Below the pieces are notes generated by a model. That model saw only the letters and a list, made by a program, of their open reading frames with translations. It was not told where the DNA came from and did no database searches. From Erinaceus europaeus (taxonomy: Eukaryota; Chordata; Mammalia; Eulipotyphla; Erinaceidae), in NCBI RefSeq assembly GCF_950295315.1, contig NW_026647653.1, forward strand, positions 1 through 64,000: a stretch of DNA of 64,000 nucleotides. Reading direction: 5' to 3'. Positions 33,367 to 44,040 of this stretch are shown here, one piece after another (the stretch's first letter is position 1; each line of letters starts with the position of its first letter). Both the position numbers and the translations under genes were made by a program.

Positions 33367-35156
33367 GTATCTAGCTCTGGGCTTGGAGCAGCTTTTTATT
33401 AATGCTTCAAATAATTAATGAAAAAATGATATAAAGCATCAGTTATAAAATTAATGTACTATTAATCAGGAAAAGTGAGGAGAACAATCTGCTTTTCACA
33501 TTCTAGTTTTAATGCAAATTTATCCTTACATATAATACAAAAACAATTCATTAAGTTTAGCATGTAGATTATACCCTAAATCCTATTTTGTTTTTTAACT
33601 ATTTGATGAAAGATAGTATTTTGAATATAATTTCAAAAGACACATCAGAATAGAAGAGAAATAGATTTAAAAGTTTTCTAAAGATTAATTTACCTGATGT
33701 CATATGTTCAATAAACAACTTAGTTGATATGAGCACTAAACTTTTCAGAATCCCATGAACCTTCCAAGAAAATGAAATAAAAGAAAGAAAAAAAAAGGAA
33801 GAATAAAATAAGAATGCACATGGGAAGAAAAGCTTACTAATATAAGAACAAATTTGTAAGTTTTATGTTACTATAAGGAATATTTTAAAGTAGAATATTT
33901 AAAAAAAACATCAAAGGTCTTTAATTTTTAAGTATGAAATGTATTCTTAGGATACACATTTTTTTAGAAAATATTTTTAAATCCCATGCTCTTCACTGAT
34001 TAGTCACTATGGCACCATAGACACTTACCTAATCATCACTCCCTAAATTACACAAGGAGTTCTGCCACTAATGTTGAGTAACCTGCTCAATATTTTGACT
34101 TTATCTTCCCTTAAAGCTATACCTTAATTACATTTAGATAAACAGCAATGATATTCAATAGGAGAGCAGTTAGACTGTTTTTATAATTTATATTGAATGC
34201 TTTAGGTAATCCTATTAAAGTAGTTTTTCTAAATAAATAAATTTGAGCAAGGTATAAACAACTTACTTGAAAAAAATTAGAAGTTACTATAAAAACTTCT
34301 AATCATAATGCTTTACAGGTATATTTAAGCTGTGGTTCTACCTGAATTAGATGGAAATGAGAAATCCAAGGTGAAGAATTACATCAATATTGAATATTAT
34401 TTATTAGTCTTAAGTAAGCACTGATATTAATGGATTCACAAATTATTTTTTTAGCATTTTATGACTGAGCTCAGCATAAGATTCAAAAAGATAAATTTTT
34501 GTCATCTATTCAAGTGAACCATCCCCAAGAAATCAGGTTCAACAATCACATCTTCATTTTAAAATCGATTTCTTAGTGATTAAAGTTTGGAAAGCACTAC
34601 ATTAATAGGTTTCCTGGTTCAACAAAATAACTGATAGTAATCCACTTTTGAAAAGATCTGAAGGCAAGATTAATATAAAATTCTGTGAGAACATAATTAA
34701 TGCATATCTTATAAATTTCCTAAGATTAACAGACATAATTCTGAGGAAAAGTTTAATTCCATAAAAATTTATACTTGTAACACTTGCATTTGTGCTTAAG
34801 ACATAAACTGGGCCACTGGAAATTTGAATTGAGCAAATATCAGTAAGGTATTACATTATTAGCAGTTTTTTTTTTTTTTGATGGGGTGAATTGATTTGAA
34901 TATGCTGCATGGTTACAATATAATCTATGCACAACAGAAATACAATTGCAATATTCATTTGCAACTGCAGAAACATTAATATTTAAAGTCATTGTTTGCC
35001 TTTGTCTCCTGCTGATAACTGTTTTCCTTAAAAGCACTACAAAAGACATTTTGAACAGATGGTGGCTGGTTTGCTCTATCCTGCATCCCCTCACAACTGC
35101 CACTGAGCCTCAACATTCATTAATCTTCCATAGACTTCTAGTAGCACAGCAACTAA

Positions 35157-35159
<3 letters not shown>

Positions 35160-35199
<40 letters not shown>
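35160..35199 (+). repeat. (CA)n microsatellite
   Basis: About 19 CA units. Confidence 0.97.
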
Positions 35200-35203
<4 letters not shown>

Positions 35204-35587
35204 TCCGAGGCCAGCATTTCTGTCAGGCTTAAAATTAAACTGAAGAGGACTGTGCCAAATATTTTAACTAAGTTTCCCTATAAAACAGTGAGAAAAATAA
35301 ACATTTAACTTGGAAGCAGACCCAGGAATGTCCATCTTTAAATATGAAATTCTGCCTGGTTGTTAGAACTTAGACATTCTCTACAGTGAACAGCAGAAAT
35401 TTCATTGTGGACTTAAACTCTCAAAACATCTGGTTGGAATTCACCTTGACTCATAACTTGTGTTTTGTTTTTTGAAATCAGAAAAATCTACCAAAAAAAA
35501 AAAGAAAAGAAAATCACAATGATATTTCCACCAAAACTGTTGTCAACTGCTTTCCCAAAGCAAATAAAATACTATATATTCTTAAAT

Positions 35588-35588
<1 letters not shown>

Positions 35589-35620
<32 letters not shown>

Positions 35621-35639
35621 CTATACACACATATATATG

Positions 35640-35676
<37 letters not shown>
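35589..35676 (+). repeat. (AT)n compound microsatellite
   Basis: AT/ATGT/ACAT units in several blocks, probably grown from the A/T tail of the following minus-strand SINE remnant. Confidence 0.93.
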
Positions 35677-35679
<3 letters not shown>

Positions 35680-35785
35680 TTAAATTGAGGAGGCAAGGAG
35701 AGATAGGAGAGAGACAGAGAGACACCTACAGCCCTAATTCACCACTCCAGTGAACCCGGGTCCCTGTGCATTGTAATCTTAAATT
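35680..35785 (-). mobile_element. SINE B, partial
   Basis: GAGAGACAGAGAGACACCTAC, then GTGAACCCGGGTCCCTGTGC and CATTGTAAT. The core is shortened and the head is missing. Confidence 0.75.
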
Positions 35786-36059
35786 AGCTATTGAAACTAT
35801 CATCTAGACTACTGGCTTTCTAACAAATGAGGTGGGTTTATAAAATATTCTAAACTTGCTCAACATTTTGAACACATATGCTTAACAGGATAATATTATA
35901 TATTTCTGAGGAAACTTTTTTAGGGGTGGGGGAATTTTAAATTTTTAATAAAGTTTCAACTGAGAGAAAAGTTGTAATAGTAATATACTTTCAGTACTCT
36001 CAATAGATTCACCTAATGGTTTAAATTTTACCCTTATTACTTCACTATTATTTCTCTGT

Positions 36060-36635
36060 ATTTTAATGCCACACTTTATTTTTATTATTTTATTACATTG
36101 GTGCTCTAAAGCCCTAAGGTCTCCTGTAGGTATTTTCTATGATCAAGACCATTTTAACAGTGACCATAGAAAAATCTTTACTTTGTACTAAAACTTAATA
36201 CCATCAACCTGTTCAAATAATCTCCAGGCTTATTATTTCTCCAGATTTACATTCTGATTAAGCTTCACACACTGTATTTAATTGTCATAACCCTGGTATA
36301 ATTCTCTCTAGAAGAGTTTTTCAGCTATTCAATTTTCTTGACCCTTTTGATGACTATAGGCAGACACATATAGAATGTCCCTTAATTTGTATTCACCTAC
36401 TATTTCCTCTTGACTAATTCAGGCTTATGATTTTGAAGGCAAGTTTACCAGAAAAGTGTTGAAGTATCCACCTCAGCATATCACATCTGAAGGTACAGGC
36501 TGGCCAACATTCTGAGTTCCTGGTGACTGTGAAGCTAATTTAGATTCCTTAATTAAGATAGTGTCTATGAGATTTTTCCACTGGAAGTTACTATTTCTCT
36601 TTCTGCAATTATCCCCAGTCACTGTTTCAAACACT
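36060..36635 (-). mobile_element. Ancient L1 3-prime UTR-like sequence
   Basis: On the plus strand AGAATGTCCCTTAATTTG, TTGACTAATTCAGGCTTATG and TAGTGTCTATGAGATTTTTC follow, in order, the reverse complement of an old mammalian L1M-type 3-prime UTR as I remember it. Inference from memory only. Confidence 0.45.
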
Positions 36636-36839
36636 TAAAGTCCTGATACATAATGGACATAAATTGGGGGTGACAGTGTTTTGCCGACACCTATCATGTG
36701 AGGTGGGGAAGAGGTCTGAAGAATGTAACAAAAAAAGACTGTAACAAAGAAATTCAAAAATTCACTGAAATAATAAAAATTGTCACTGTACTTAATAACA
36801 TGATGTAAGGCCTGAGTCCTTTGACACATTTTGTGAATA

Positions 36840-36904
36840 GTGACACACAGTTTTCCTATTTCATTCTTCTGCATATAGCCATCCTATTTTCCCAATACCA
36901 TTTA
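36840..36904 (-). mobile_element. L1 ORF2 antisense, left piece
   Basis: CATATAGCCATCCTATTTTCC leads into TCCCAATACCATTTA, the reverse complement of a conserved ORF2 stretch. Continues after the SINE at 37,203. Confidence 0.7.
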
Positions 36905-37202
36905 AAATTTTTTTTAAATATTTATTTTCCCTTTTTTGTTGCTTTTTTCTTGTTGTTGTTGCTTTTTTCTAGTTATTATTGTTGTTATTGATGTCTTCCT
37001 TGTTAGATAGGACAGAGAGAAATGGAGAGAGGAAGGAAAGACAGAGAGGGGGAGAGAAAGAGAGATACCTGCAGACCTGCTCCACTGCCTGTGAAGCAAC
37101 TACCCTGCAGGTGGGGAGCCAGGGCTCAAATCGGGATCCTTATGCCGGTCCCTGCGCTCTGTGCCATGTGCGCTTAATCCATTGTGCTACTGCCTGACTC
37201 TC
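36905..37202 (-). mobile_element. SINE A inserted in antisense L1
   Basis: Complete copy. The perfect 15-bp direct repeat TCCCAATACCATTTA lies at 36,890-36,904 and 37,203-37,217, so the L1 sequence reads through once the SINE and one repeat copy are removed. Confidence 0.96.
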
Positions 37203-37500
37203 TCCCAATACCATTTATTAAAGAGACTTTCCTTTCTCCATATAGAGTACTTGTCTTTAAATACAAGAATATGAGGTCCTATTTTTAGACTTTCAGTTCT
37301 AGTCTACTGTTCTGAGTGTCTATTTTTGATCTAGTACCATACAGTTTTGGTTACTATAGCCAGGTAATTGATTTGTAAGTCAAAGAGAATTAAGTCTTTC
37401 TTCTTCATTTTCTTTCCTCTTGTGCCCTTCAGGATTGTGTTAAGGATTCAATGAGTTCTATTGATTTACTTTAGGAAAAAATTCTTAACTGCAGTAGAAT
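37203..37500 (-). mobile_element. L1 ORF2 antisense, right piece
   Basis: ACCATACAGTTTTGGTTACT and CTTCAGGATTGTGTTAAGG are the reverse complement of the ORF2 stretch that on the plus strand appears around 45,170. Mutated, with no open frame. Confidence 0.7.
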
Positions 37501-37514
37501 ATTAAAAAAAAAAA

Positions 37515-37695
37515 AGTCAAATGTGCGCTCACAGGTGGAAGCTTCTGGCCCCAACCTGCAGATGAACTGGACGAGCTTCACAAGTGCTGAAGTTATGTTA
37601 CAGGTTTCTCTCTTTTTCTCCTTCTCCATATCTTCCACTTACATCTCGGTTTCTCCCTGTCTTTATGCAATAAATAAATAATTTTTAAAAATTCA
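37515..37695 (+). mobile_element. SINE B, diverged and 5-prime truncated
   Basis: GTGCGCTCACAGGTGGAAGC, GAGCTTCACAAGTGCTGAAG, CTCGGTTTCTCCCTGTC, then GCAATAAATAAATAATTTTT. Confidence 0.65.
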
Positions 37696-37751
37696 AATGA
37701 TATGAATTTCATTTCTTTGGACAGTGGATTCTTTCTTTTTTTAAGACAAAT

Positions 37752-37928
37752 CAGGGTTTGGGAAATAGCTCATCCAGCAGAGCACATGCCCAAGGACTCC
37801 AGTTTCAGTTCCCAGCCATCACAAAGGAGCCTCATGCACAGTAGAAGTTACATGGGTGAGTGAAGAGGCAGTGCTATAGTCTTTCATTCACTGTCTGTCT
37901 GTCTCTCCTTCTCTATCTCTCATTCTCT
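37752..37928 (+). mobile_element. SINE E, left part of nest
   Basis: GGAAATAGCTCATCCAGCAG, GAGCACATGCCCAAGGACTC, GTGAAGAGGCAGTGCTATAG and CTGTCTGTCTGTCTCTCC. It is interrupted at CTCTCATTCTCT by the A-long SINE, and its remainder lies after 39,101. Confidence 0.75.
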
Positions 37929-38181
37929 TTTTTTTTCTTCAACTTTTTTATAATTACATATTCATTTATTTTGCCTCCAGAGTTTTTGCTGGGGCTCAGG
38001 GCCTGCACTTTAAATCCACTGCTCCTAGAGGCCATTTTTCCTATTTTGTTGCCCTTGTTGTTGATCTTGTTGTTGTTATGCTGCCATTGCTGTTGGGGTG
38101 ATGCTGCCATTGCTGTTGTAGTTGGATGAGACAGAGAGAAACTGAGAGAAGGGGAAGACAGAAAGGGAAGAGAAAGATAGA
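37929..38181 (-). mobile_element. SINE A-long, 3-prime half, split by an LTR
   Basis: The plus strand shows the A-long block complement (TTGCCTCCAGAG...TGGGGCTCAGGGCCTG...CTCCTAGAGGCCATTTTT), then the tail and the GACAGAGAGAAACTGAGAG core. The other half is at 38,926-39,088. The SINE as a whole has a 12-bp direct repeat CTCTCATTCTCT at 37,917-37,928 and 39,089-39,100. Confidence 0.92.
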
Positions 38182-38743
38182 TGTCGGGAAATTGTGAGGA
38201 TGCAATAGAGCCTGGCAAAGTTTGACCTGAGGAGTGCATCTATCCTGTCAGTCTCTCTCTCTACCAAGAGGTTGAACAAGGTGAGACAGGAGTAACCCCA
38301 AAGGTGTGCCCAGTCTTATCAGACTCCCTGCCTCAAAAAGCACCCTGCATTCCTGATACTATGGCCGTTAGATAAAAAGAAAGGGTCAGATGTTGGGAAA
38401 CTGTGAGGAGACTCACAAAGCACCCTGCATTTCTCTGCCTCCAGGAGTCTGGCATTCCTTAAAACATTAAGCCTGCTCCCCCTGCTCCACCTTGCTTTCC
38501 TGATATGATGGCCTATCTACATAATCATTGTTTTGCCTAAAAGAACCCCACCCATTCCATTCCTTTGATCTATCTTCTTTCTACCCTCAAGATCCTCCAT
38601 GCCTGCAGGGTATTATTAATCCTACCAGATAAAAACCCTCACAACAGTTGCTAAGGAAGTTCCTACCTTTCCAGCCCCTTTTGCCTTTCTCTGCCCCTTT
38701 CTTAGCCATTTCCATTTCTGGCTTGCCACTCCTGGGTCTGCCC

Positions 38744-38750
38744 TTTAAAA
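38744..38750 (+). promoter_or_regulatory. Possible LTR TATA-like box
   Basis: TTTAAAA, 18 bp upstream of the AATAAA. The close spacing implies a very short R region if it is used, so the role is uncertain. Confidence 0.35.
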
Positions 38751-38767
38751 TCCTTGGCTCTCTGATC

Positions 38768-38773
38768 AATAAA
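38768..38773 (+). promoter_or_regulatory. LTR polyadenylation signal
   Basis: AATAAA in GATCAATAAAGAATTGC, placed about 150 bp before the LTR end. It is followed by a pyrimidine/GT-containing stretch as expected for the R-U5 boundary. Confidence 0.65.
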
Positions 38774-38925
38774 GAATTGCATTGTCTCACCGCCATGAGA
38801 GCTTGGTTCCTGAGTCATCTCCCTCATGTTGCTGAGTGAGTAGGAGCCCAGGCTGGCTCCAGTCGAGTTCTCTCCAACCCAGAGAGTATGCGCCCGGGAA
38901 GAGGCACCCGCACGCTAGCCCAGCA

Positions 38926-39088
38926 GATAGACACCTGCATACCTGCTCCACTTGTGAAGTGACCCCACCCTTGCCCACCTGCTTGTGGGGATCCGGGGGT
39001 TCGAACTGGGATCTTTACCACGGGGCAGGTCCTTATGCTCTGCACCATGTGCACTTAACCCTCTACACTACACCCCAGCTCAGCTCAC
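38926..39088 (-). mobile_element. SINE A-long, 5-prime half, split by an LTR
   Basis: Resumes at GATAGACACCTGCATACC and continues to the B-box complement GGGGGTTCGAACTGG and the head complement ACACTACACCCCAGC. Confidence 0.92.
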
Positions 39089-39100
39089 CTCTCATTCTCT

Positions 39101-39210
39101 ATGTGGAAAACAGAAAAATTTAAAAAGCTAACCAGAGTAGCTGAATTATGCAGATATGAAGCCCTAAGGAAGCCCTGGTTAAAAAATAATAATAATAATA
39201 ATAGTCACTT
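39101..39210 (+). mobile_element. SINE E remainder and A/AAT tail
   Basis: ATGTGGAAAACAGAAAAATT continues the E SINE after the nest. A second diverged C-like stretch follows (AGCCCTGGTTAAAAAATAAT), ending in (AAT)n at about 39,186-39,203. Confidence 0.45.
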
Positions 39211-39214
39211 GACT

Positions 39215-39455
39215 TAGATGCAAAACAGAAGCAATTCTGAACTGGTGAGGTGTATCACAAAGTACTACAGACCAGGAAGAGATGAGTTTGGGGCAGGGGT
39301 GGGACTGTGTAGTATAGTAAGGAGGGACTTGGGTTGGTGGTGGGGTTAATGTAGACTTCTGTCATGGGAAATAAAAAAGTGTACTCTCATGTCAACTACT
39401 ATCCTATAAACCATGATTTCCCCCAATAAAATTATTGGGACAGGGTGGAGTACCA
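39215..39455 (+). mobile_element. Old L1 3-prime end
   Basis: GGGGCAGGGGTGGGACTGTG, CTCATGTCAACTACTATCC, TATAAACCATGATTTCCCCC and CAATAAAATTA form the usual old-L1 terminus. Confidence 0.6.
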
Positions 39456-39480
39456 GTATGAAGTGAAATAAAGTATTTTT

Positions 39481-39768
39481 TTAAACATTTTTTTAATATT
39501 TATTTTATTTAGTTATCCCCTTTTGTTGCCCTTGTTGTAGTTATTGTTGTTGTCGTCATTGTTTTTGAATAGGACAGAGAGAAATGGAGAGAGATGGGGG
39601 AAGACAGAGAGAAGGAGAGAAAGATAGACACCTGCAGACCTGCTTCACCACTTGTGAAGCAACTCCCCTGCAGGTGGGGAGCTGGGGGCTCGAACCGGTA
39701 TCCTTACGCCGGTCCTTGCGCTTTGCGCCACCTACGCTTAACCCGCTGCGCTACAGCCCGACTCCCCC
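39481..39768 (-). mobile_element. SINE A, very well preserved
   Basis: Complete copy whose head complement (GCTTAACCCGCTGCGCTAC, AGCCCGACTCCC) and B box are near consensus. The perfect 17-bp direct repeat TGAAATAAAGTATTTTT lies at 39,464-39,480 and 39,769-39,785. Probably one of the youngest insertions here. Confidence 0.97.
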
Positions 39769-39785
39769 TGAAATAAAGTATTTTT

Positions 39786-41170
39786 AATACCTTAATCTTT
39801 GTAACACTTCTAGAAAGCATAAAATTCTTACAAAGTATTTAAAAATGTACACATAGTCCTTAAGTGAATAGCTTTGTATAGTTGCCTTCATTTTAGAATG
39901 GAGTTTAATATTGACTAGAGAAAATTAACTAATTTCATTGCCAACATCACATGCAAAGTCAAGATTGTAACTTAGAATTAAAATTGTATTTTAATTTTAC
40001 AAGTATTAGCAGAGATTTAACATAAGGATAATCTCCCCAGTCATTATCATTTTAATTATGACATTTCCATAACTAAAAAGCTTAGGATATTATGTGTTGA
40101 CATTTCTACACTGATTTTTATATACATTGTTTAATGTGACTATATCTATTACACATTTATTTCAAGTTGAAACTTCATCATGCTTAAGCCATTTAATGTT
40201 TTTAAAACTATATTCTTCACATTAATTTAGATATTTTTCTTTTATGAATTTAGTTTCTGATTCCTCATATAAAGGGTCAGGGAAATTTATATTTATTTTC
40301 AACTTTGCATTAGATTCAGTGCTAAAGACTTCTTACATTATAAACATTTATAAAGATTACTTGTAAGAAATCATGAGAGCAGCAGAGGATAAAGCAATAG
40401 GGGGTATTAGTTTTCACCTAAGCTGTTTGTAATTTGATTTCACTTTGTATGATTACATTTTAGAGAATTAATAGGGTAAGCTAAAAGAGATCTACTAAGA
40501 TAAAGAACTGAAGCAGTTGTTTTGAAGAAAAAAATAATCTCATATTAGACTATAAAAGGTTATGACTGTAGTATGATATCAGCCCAAATATCAAGCAAAT
40601 GCATGGCTATGTTGTAGATGAATGTGCTCAAGAAACCTATGGATCAATACTGAGGAACTTATTTCACAAAAACCTTTGAGATACTGAGAATGTGAAGACC
40701 TGAGCAATGCTCATATCAATATAGGAAAACATGGCAGCCTTTGGATCAGCATTTTGAAGGAATTTCTGTATTGCAAACGTGTCTTAATAAAGAGAAAATT
40801 TAAGAGTAAACTTTCAGTGTTTTTGGTGTTGACCACACTATTTCAGACTGTCATGATTTTAGAGACATAATTACAGACCACTAAGAAAAATTTAAGGTTT
40901 TAATTTCTATTGCAAATTTCAGAGTGAACAATACAATGCCAAAACTTGGGCATTTATCAATAAGAGTATTGACACAGATTAACAGTAACTGTTCAGATGT
41001 AAATTGACAGGCTAGGGAGTTGGCTATATTGAATGTAAATTACAAACATCTATAATCTATGTTTGAGCTTAAAGCACATGGATAGATATTGATAAAAGAA
41101 AACAATGTAAGAAAACAGGTCCTATTTTAGTGTGACAAACAGGCCATTTCTAACATTTATAAACCTTAAA
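39786..41170. other. 1.4 kb single-copy, AT-rich
   Basis: No repeat, RNA or coding signal recognised. Confidence 0.5.
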
Positions 41171-41185
41171 AAAAAGTAATTTTTT

Positions 41186-41492
41186 AAATTTTTAATTATA
41201 TCTATTTATTTATTTTCCCTTTTGTTGTCCTTGTTTTTTTTTTTTACTGTTGTTGTAGTTATTATTGTTGTTATTGATGCCATCGTTGTTAGATAGGACA
41301 GAGAGAAATGGAGAGAGGAGGGGAAGACAGGGAAGGGGAGAGAAAGACAGACACCTGCAGACCTGCTTCACGGCTTGTGAAACAATTTCCCTGCAGGTGG
41401 GGAGCCAGGGGCTCGAACCGGGATCCCTATGCCTGTCCTTGTGCTTCACATCATGTGTGCTTAACCTGCTGTGCTACAGCCTGACTCCCAAG
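41186..41492 (-). mobile_element. SINE A
   Basis: Complete minus-strand copy. AAAAAGTAATTTTTT precedes it (41,171-41,185) and follows it (41,493-41,507). The following copy is also the left flank of the next SINE. Confidence 0.93.
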
Positions 41493-41507
41493 AAAAAGTA
41501 ATTTTTT

Positions 41508-41652
41508 TAAAATATTTTATTTATTTATGAGAAAGACAGAGGGAGAGAGAAAGAACCAGACATCACTCTGGCACATGTGCTGCCGGGGATCAAACTCGGG
41601 ATCTCATGCTTGAGAGTCCAAAGCTTTATCACTGCGCCACCTCCCAGACCAC
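41508..41652 (-). mobile_element. SINE D at the same target site
   Basis: On the minus strand GGTCTGGGAGGTGGCGCAG, CTCTCAAGCATGAGATCCC, CCGGCAGCACATGTGCCAG and CTCATAAATAAATAAAAT. A further AGAAAAAGTAATTTT lies at 41,653-41,667. Confidence 0.9.
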
Positions 41653-41794
41653 AGAAAAAGTAATTTTAAGAACTAGGCATTTTCAACTTTTCACTAAGTA
41701 GCTTTCTCTTTAACTTCAGGGCATACATTTGCAAGCAATATTACACAGTAGTTTAGAACATTAATCAGTTCATTACTATTACATGGTAGCTATC

Positions 41795-42220
41795 AAAAGT
41801 TAACACAAACAGTGGCTCAAACTATGATAGTTTGTGATGGTTCAGTTCTAGATAATATTCACTTTAAGATTAGGCTAAAATCTAGATGTCAGCAGGGTTG
41901 TATTATTTCTAGAGTCTTTTAGAGGACAGTATGCTTTTACTTTATTTTCAGTTTCTAGAAGTCACCCACATTCTTTGAGCTGTGATCTTCCCTATCTTCA
42001 AAATCACCACTGGTCTATTGAATTTTACACACACTGTAGCCCTCTGACACTTTCCTACCACTTCTGTTTGTGATCTCATCAGATCCATATGGATAACCAG
42101 AGTAAATTTCCTATTTAAGCACTGGTGATTAGCAATCTTAATTCGATCTACTACTTAAATTCCCTCAGCCTCCAAATCTAACATATTCATGGATTTAGGG
42201 GACTCGGTAGGAATGCCACT
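41795..42220 (-). mobile_element. Ancient MLT1-like LTR
   Basis: The plus strand follows, in order, the reverse complement of a mammal-wide MaLR-type LTR: CAGTGGCTCAAAC, AGGCTAAAATCTAGATGTC, TCTTCAAAATCACCACTGG, ATTAGCAATCTTAATTCGAT and CTAACATATTCATGG. Family name from memory. The match to MaLR is clear in order but diverged. Confidence 0.55.
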
Positions 42221-42552
42221 GAGCTGTGGTGGAGGGTGTCATTGCTCTGCATATCATATATGCAATGCTTGTTTGGCAGATAGTTCTAATTTGGTAAATG
42301 ACTCTATCACTCAAAAAAGCAAATGATTATCTCTTATTTGTGATTTTTCAAATCATTGACTTAAATTATAATACTCTACAATTTTATATTATCTATAGAG
42401 TCTCTTGCAATTATGTGTACATATTTTCCTTTGGGAAATAATTATGTTTAAATAAAGCAAAGTCTATGGAAAACTTGTTTATTATAGTTCTATCAGTGTT
42501 GTCTTCAGAAAATTTATCAGTAATTCCTAGTTAAATTTCAGGCTAAGAGGTG
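42221..42552. other. Spacer between two old LTRs
   Basis: No recognised feature. Confidence 0.45.
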
Positions 42553-42900
42553 CTGTGTCCATCTGTTTGCAGTGCTGTGAAAGAATACTTCACACTGAGT
42601 GACTTACAAGAACAGAAATTTGTTTCTCACAATACTGGAACCTAGGAAGTTCAAGATCAAGTTACTGGCATATTAAATACTTGGTGAGGACCCACACTCT
42701 GGTTCTTTTCATTGTGTCCACAGATAGAAAAATGATGAAGGGTTTCTTTTATATGAATCCTAACATGTAGAGAAGATTTCACTCATATGACCTAATCATT
42801 TCCTAAAGACTCCACTGCCAAATGCTATCACTTCTGGGATTATGTTTCAAGTGATGAACTTAAGGAGATACGAATATTCAGCCTAAAGTAACAAGCTTTC
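42553..42900 (-). mobile_element. Ancient MaLR/MLT1-like LTR
   Basis: Plus-strand order: GAGTGACTTACAAGAACAG, AAATTTGTTTCTCACAATAC, AGGAAGTTCAAGATCAAG, TTTTATATGAATCC and ATGACCTAATCATTTCC. This matches the reverse complement of MaLR LTRs, including the AATAAATTT-type signal region (here degenerate). Confidence 0.6.
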
Positions 42901-42951
42901 TCAAAAACTCTCATTTTCTAAAATATTTATAATGAAGATGCCAGTTTGGAG

Positions 42952-43073
42952 GATAGATGGTGGTGCACCCAGTTGAACGCACATGGTATCATGTGCAAGG
43001 AGCTGGCCTCAAGCCACCCCTCCTCACCTGTATGGGGAAAGCTTCACAACTGGTGAAACAAGTTTGCAGATGG

Positions 43074-43135
<62 letters not shown>

Positions 43136-43225
43136 CCCATATTCCCCTTTCAATTTCTCTCTGTCCTATCCCTCCTCTTTCAATTTCTCTCTGTCCTATC
43201 TAACAAAAGGAAAACATTAAAAGAT
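42952..43225 (+). mobile_element. SINE A/B-like with CT expansion
   Basis: GATGGTGGTGCACCCAGTTG head, GGAAAGCTTCACAACTGGTG core. A (CT)n run occupies 43,077-43,130, followed by CAATTTCTCTCTGTCCTATC present twice about 30 bp apart. Ends AACAAAAGGAAAACATTAAA. Confidence 0.8.
43077..43130 (+). repeat. (CT)n microsatellite
   Basis: About 27 CT units inside the SINE above. Confidence 0.97.
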
Positions 43226-43669
43226 GTGAGTTTGAACAACTCATCCTTCAAAGTCTGTATACAATTTTTTAAAATATTAGCTCTAAAAATGGTGATGATT
43301 CCATAGTCATTTCAGTATAATTCAAATTTCAGAGAGCTATGAGATGGAAGAATTGAAGTCTATGATTTCCTTGGTCACTTCTTTCCTCTGTCTGCAATGT
43401 AAGAAAACTTGGAAATTTTCCCCTATTCTGCCATTTTTTCATTAACTATGATTAGCTTATATACATACACATATAAAATTCTGCAGTTTACCTACATTAT
43501 AATTTCTATAATTGCATATATATCACAAATATGTATCACAGTTTACTAGAATTCTTGGTTTATATCATAAGACTATGTTTATAATCTATTTAAAGCCTAG
43601 AAGGCCATCAATACAGTTTATAATTTGATTTCTCATTGACCAGAGTGCATACGTTAAAATAATGTCATT
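43226..43669. other. Single-copy spacer
   Basis: About 440 bp with no recognised feature. Confidence 0.5.
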
Positions 43670-44040
43670 TTGGTGGGTTGGTGGGGTGGTAGGTTGGCTG
43701 GTAGAACTCATATATTACCATGGACAAAAACCCTGCTTCAAGCCTACAGTCCTCGCCTGTACAGGGAGAGGTAGGGAAGCCTCAGGTGTGCTGGTGTAAT
43801 GCTCCAGGTATCTCTCTTCTCTGTCTTTTCTTCTTTGTTCTCCACCTCTACCCTTCCTCTTTCTCTGCCACTATATATACGTATATGTGTATGTGTATGT
43901 ATATATGTATATGTATATAGATATAGGTAGATAGACGTAGGTAGATAGATATAGATAGATGTGTGTGTGTGTCCTCATGCAGGCACTGAGCTCTAATGAC
44001 CAGTGGCAATAATAATACAGTAATAATAAATAATTGCCTT
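43670..44040 (+). mobile_element. SINE A-long-like with internal microsatellite
   Basis: CCCTGCTTCAAGCCTACAG B-box region, a CTCTCTTCTCTGTC tract, then a TA/TATG/ATAG/TG array. The array is followed by the A-long 3-prime block (CATGCAGGCACTGAGCTC...TAATGACCAGTGGC) and (AAT)n. The microsatellite therefore lies inside the SINE. Confidence 0.65.
43871..43975 (+). repeat. Compound TATG/ATAG/TG microsatellite
   Basis: About 100 bp of TA, TATG, GATA and finally (TG)n units. Confidence 0.92.

Larger units (their letters stand above)
32481..35588. other. 3.1 kb single-copy, AT-rich
   Basis: No SINE or L1 end recognised. Contains the TG and CA microsatellites listed separately and a T run at 34,866-34,879. 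An open frame across 34,946-35,308 owes part of its length to the CA repeat and is not credible as a gene. Confidence 0.5.
38182..38925 (+). mobile_element. Solo LTR of an endogenous retrovirus
   Basis: 744 bp bounded by TG...CA (TGTCGGGAAA at the start, AGCCCAGCA at the end) and a 6-bp direct repeat GATAGA at 38,176-38,181 and 38,926-38,931. AATAAA at 38,768 and a TTTAAAA box just upstream fit LTR layout and plus orientation. There is no internal retroviral region, so it is a solo LTR left by recombination between two LTRs. A 6-bp duplication is typical of ERVK/betaretrovirus-like elements; that class call is inference. It sits inside the SINE core. Confidence 0.9.

Noticed and set aside
34946..35308. 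120-codon frame
   Set aside because: Its middle is a (TH)n translation of the CA repeat, and the rest lacks codon-like bias.
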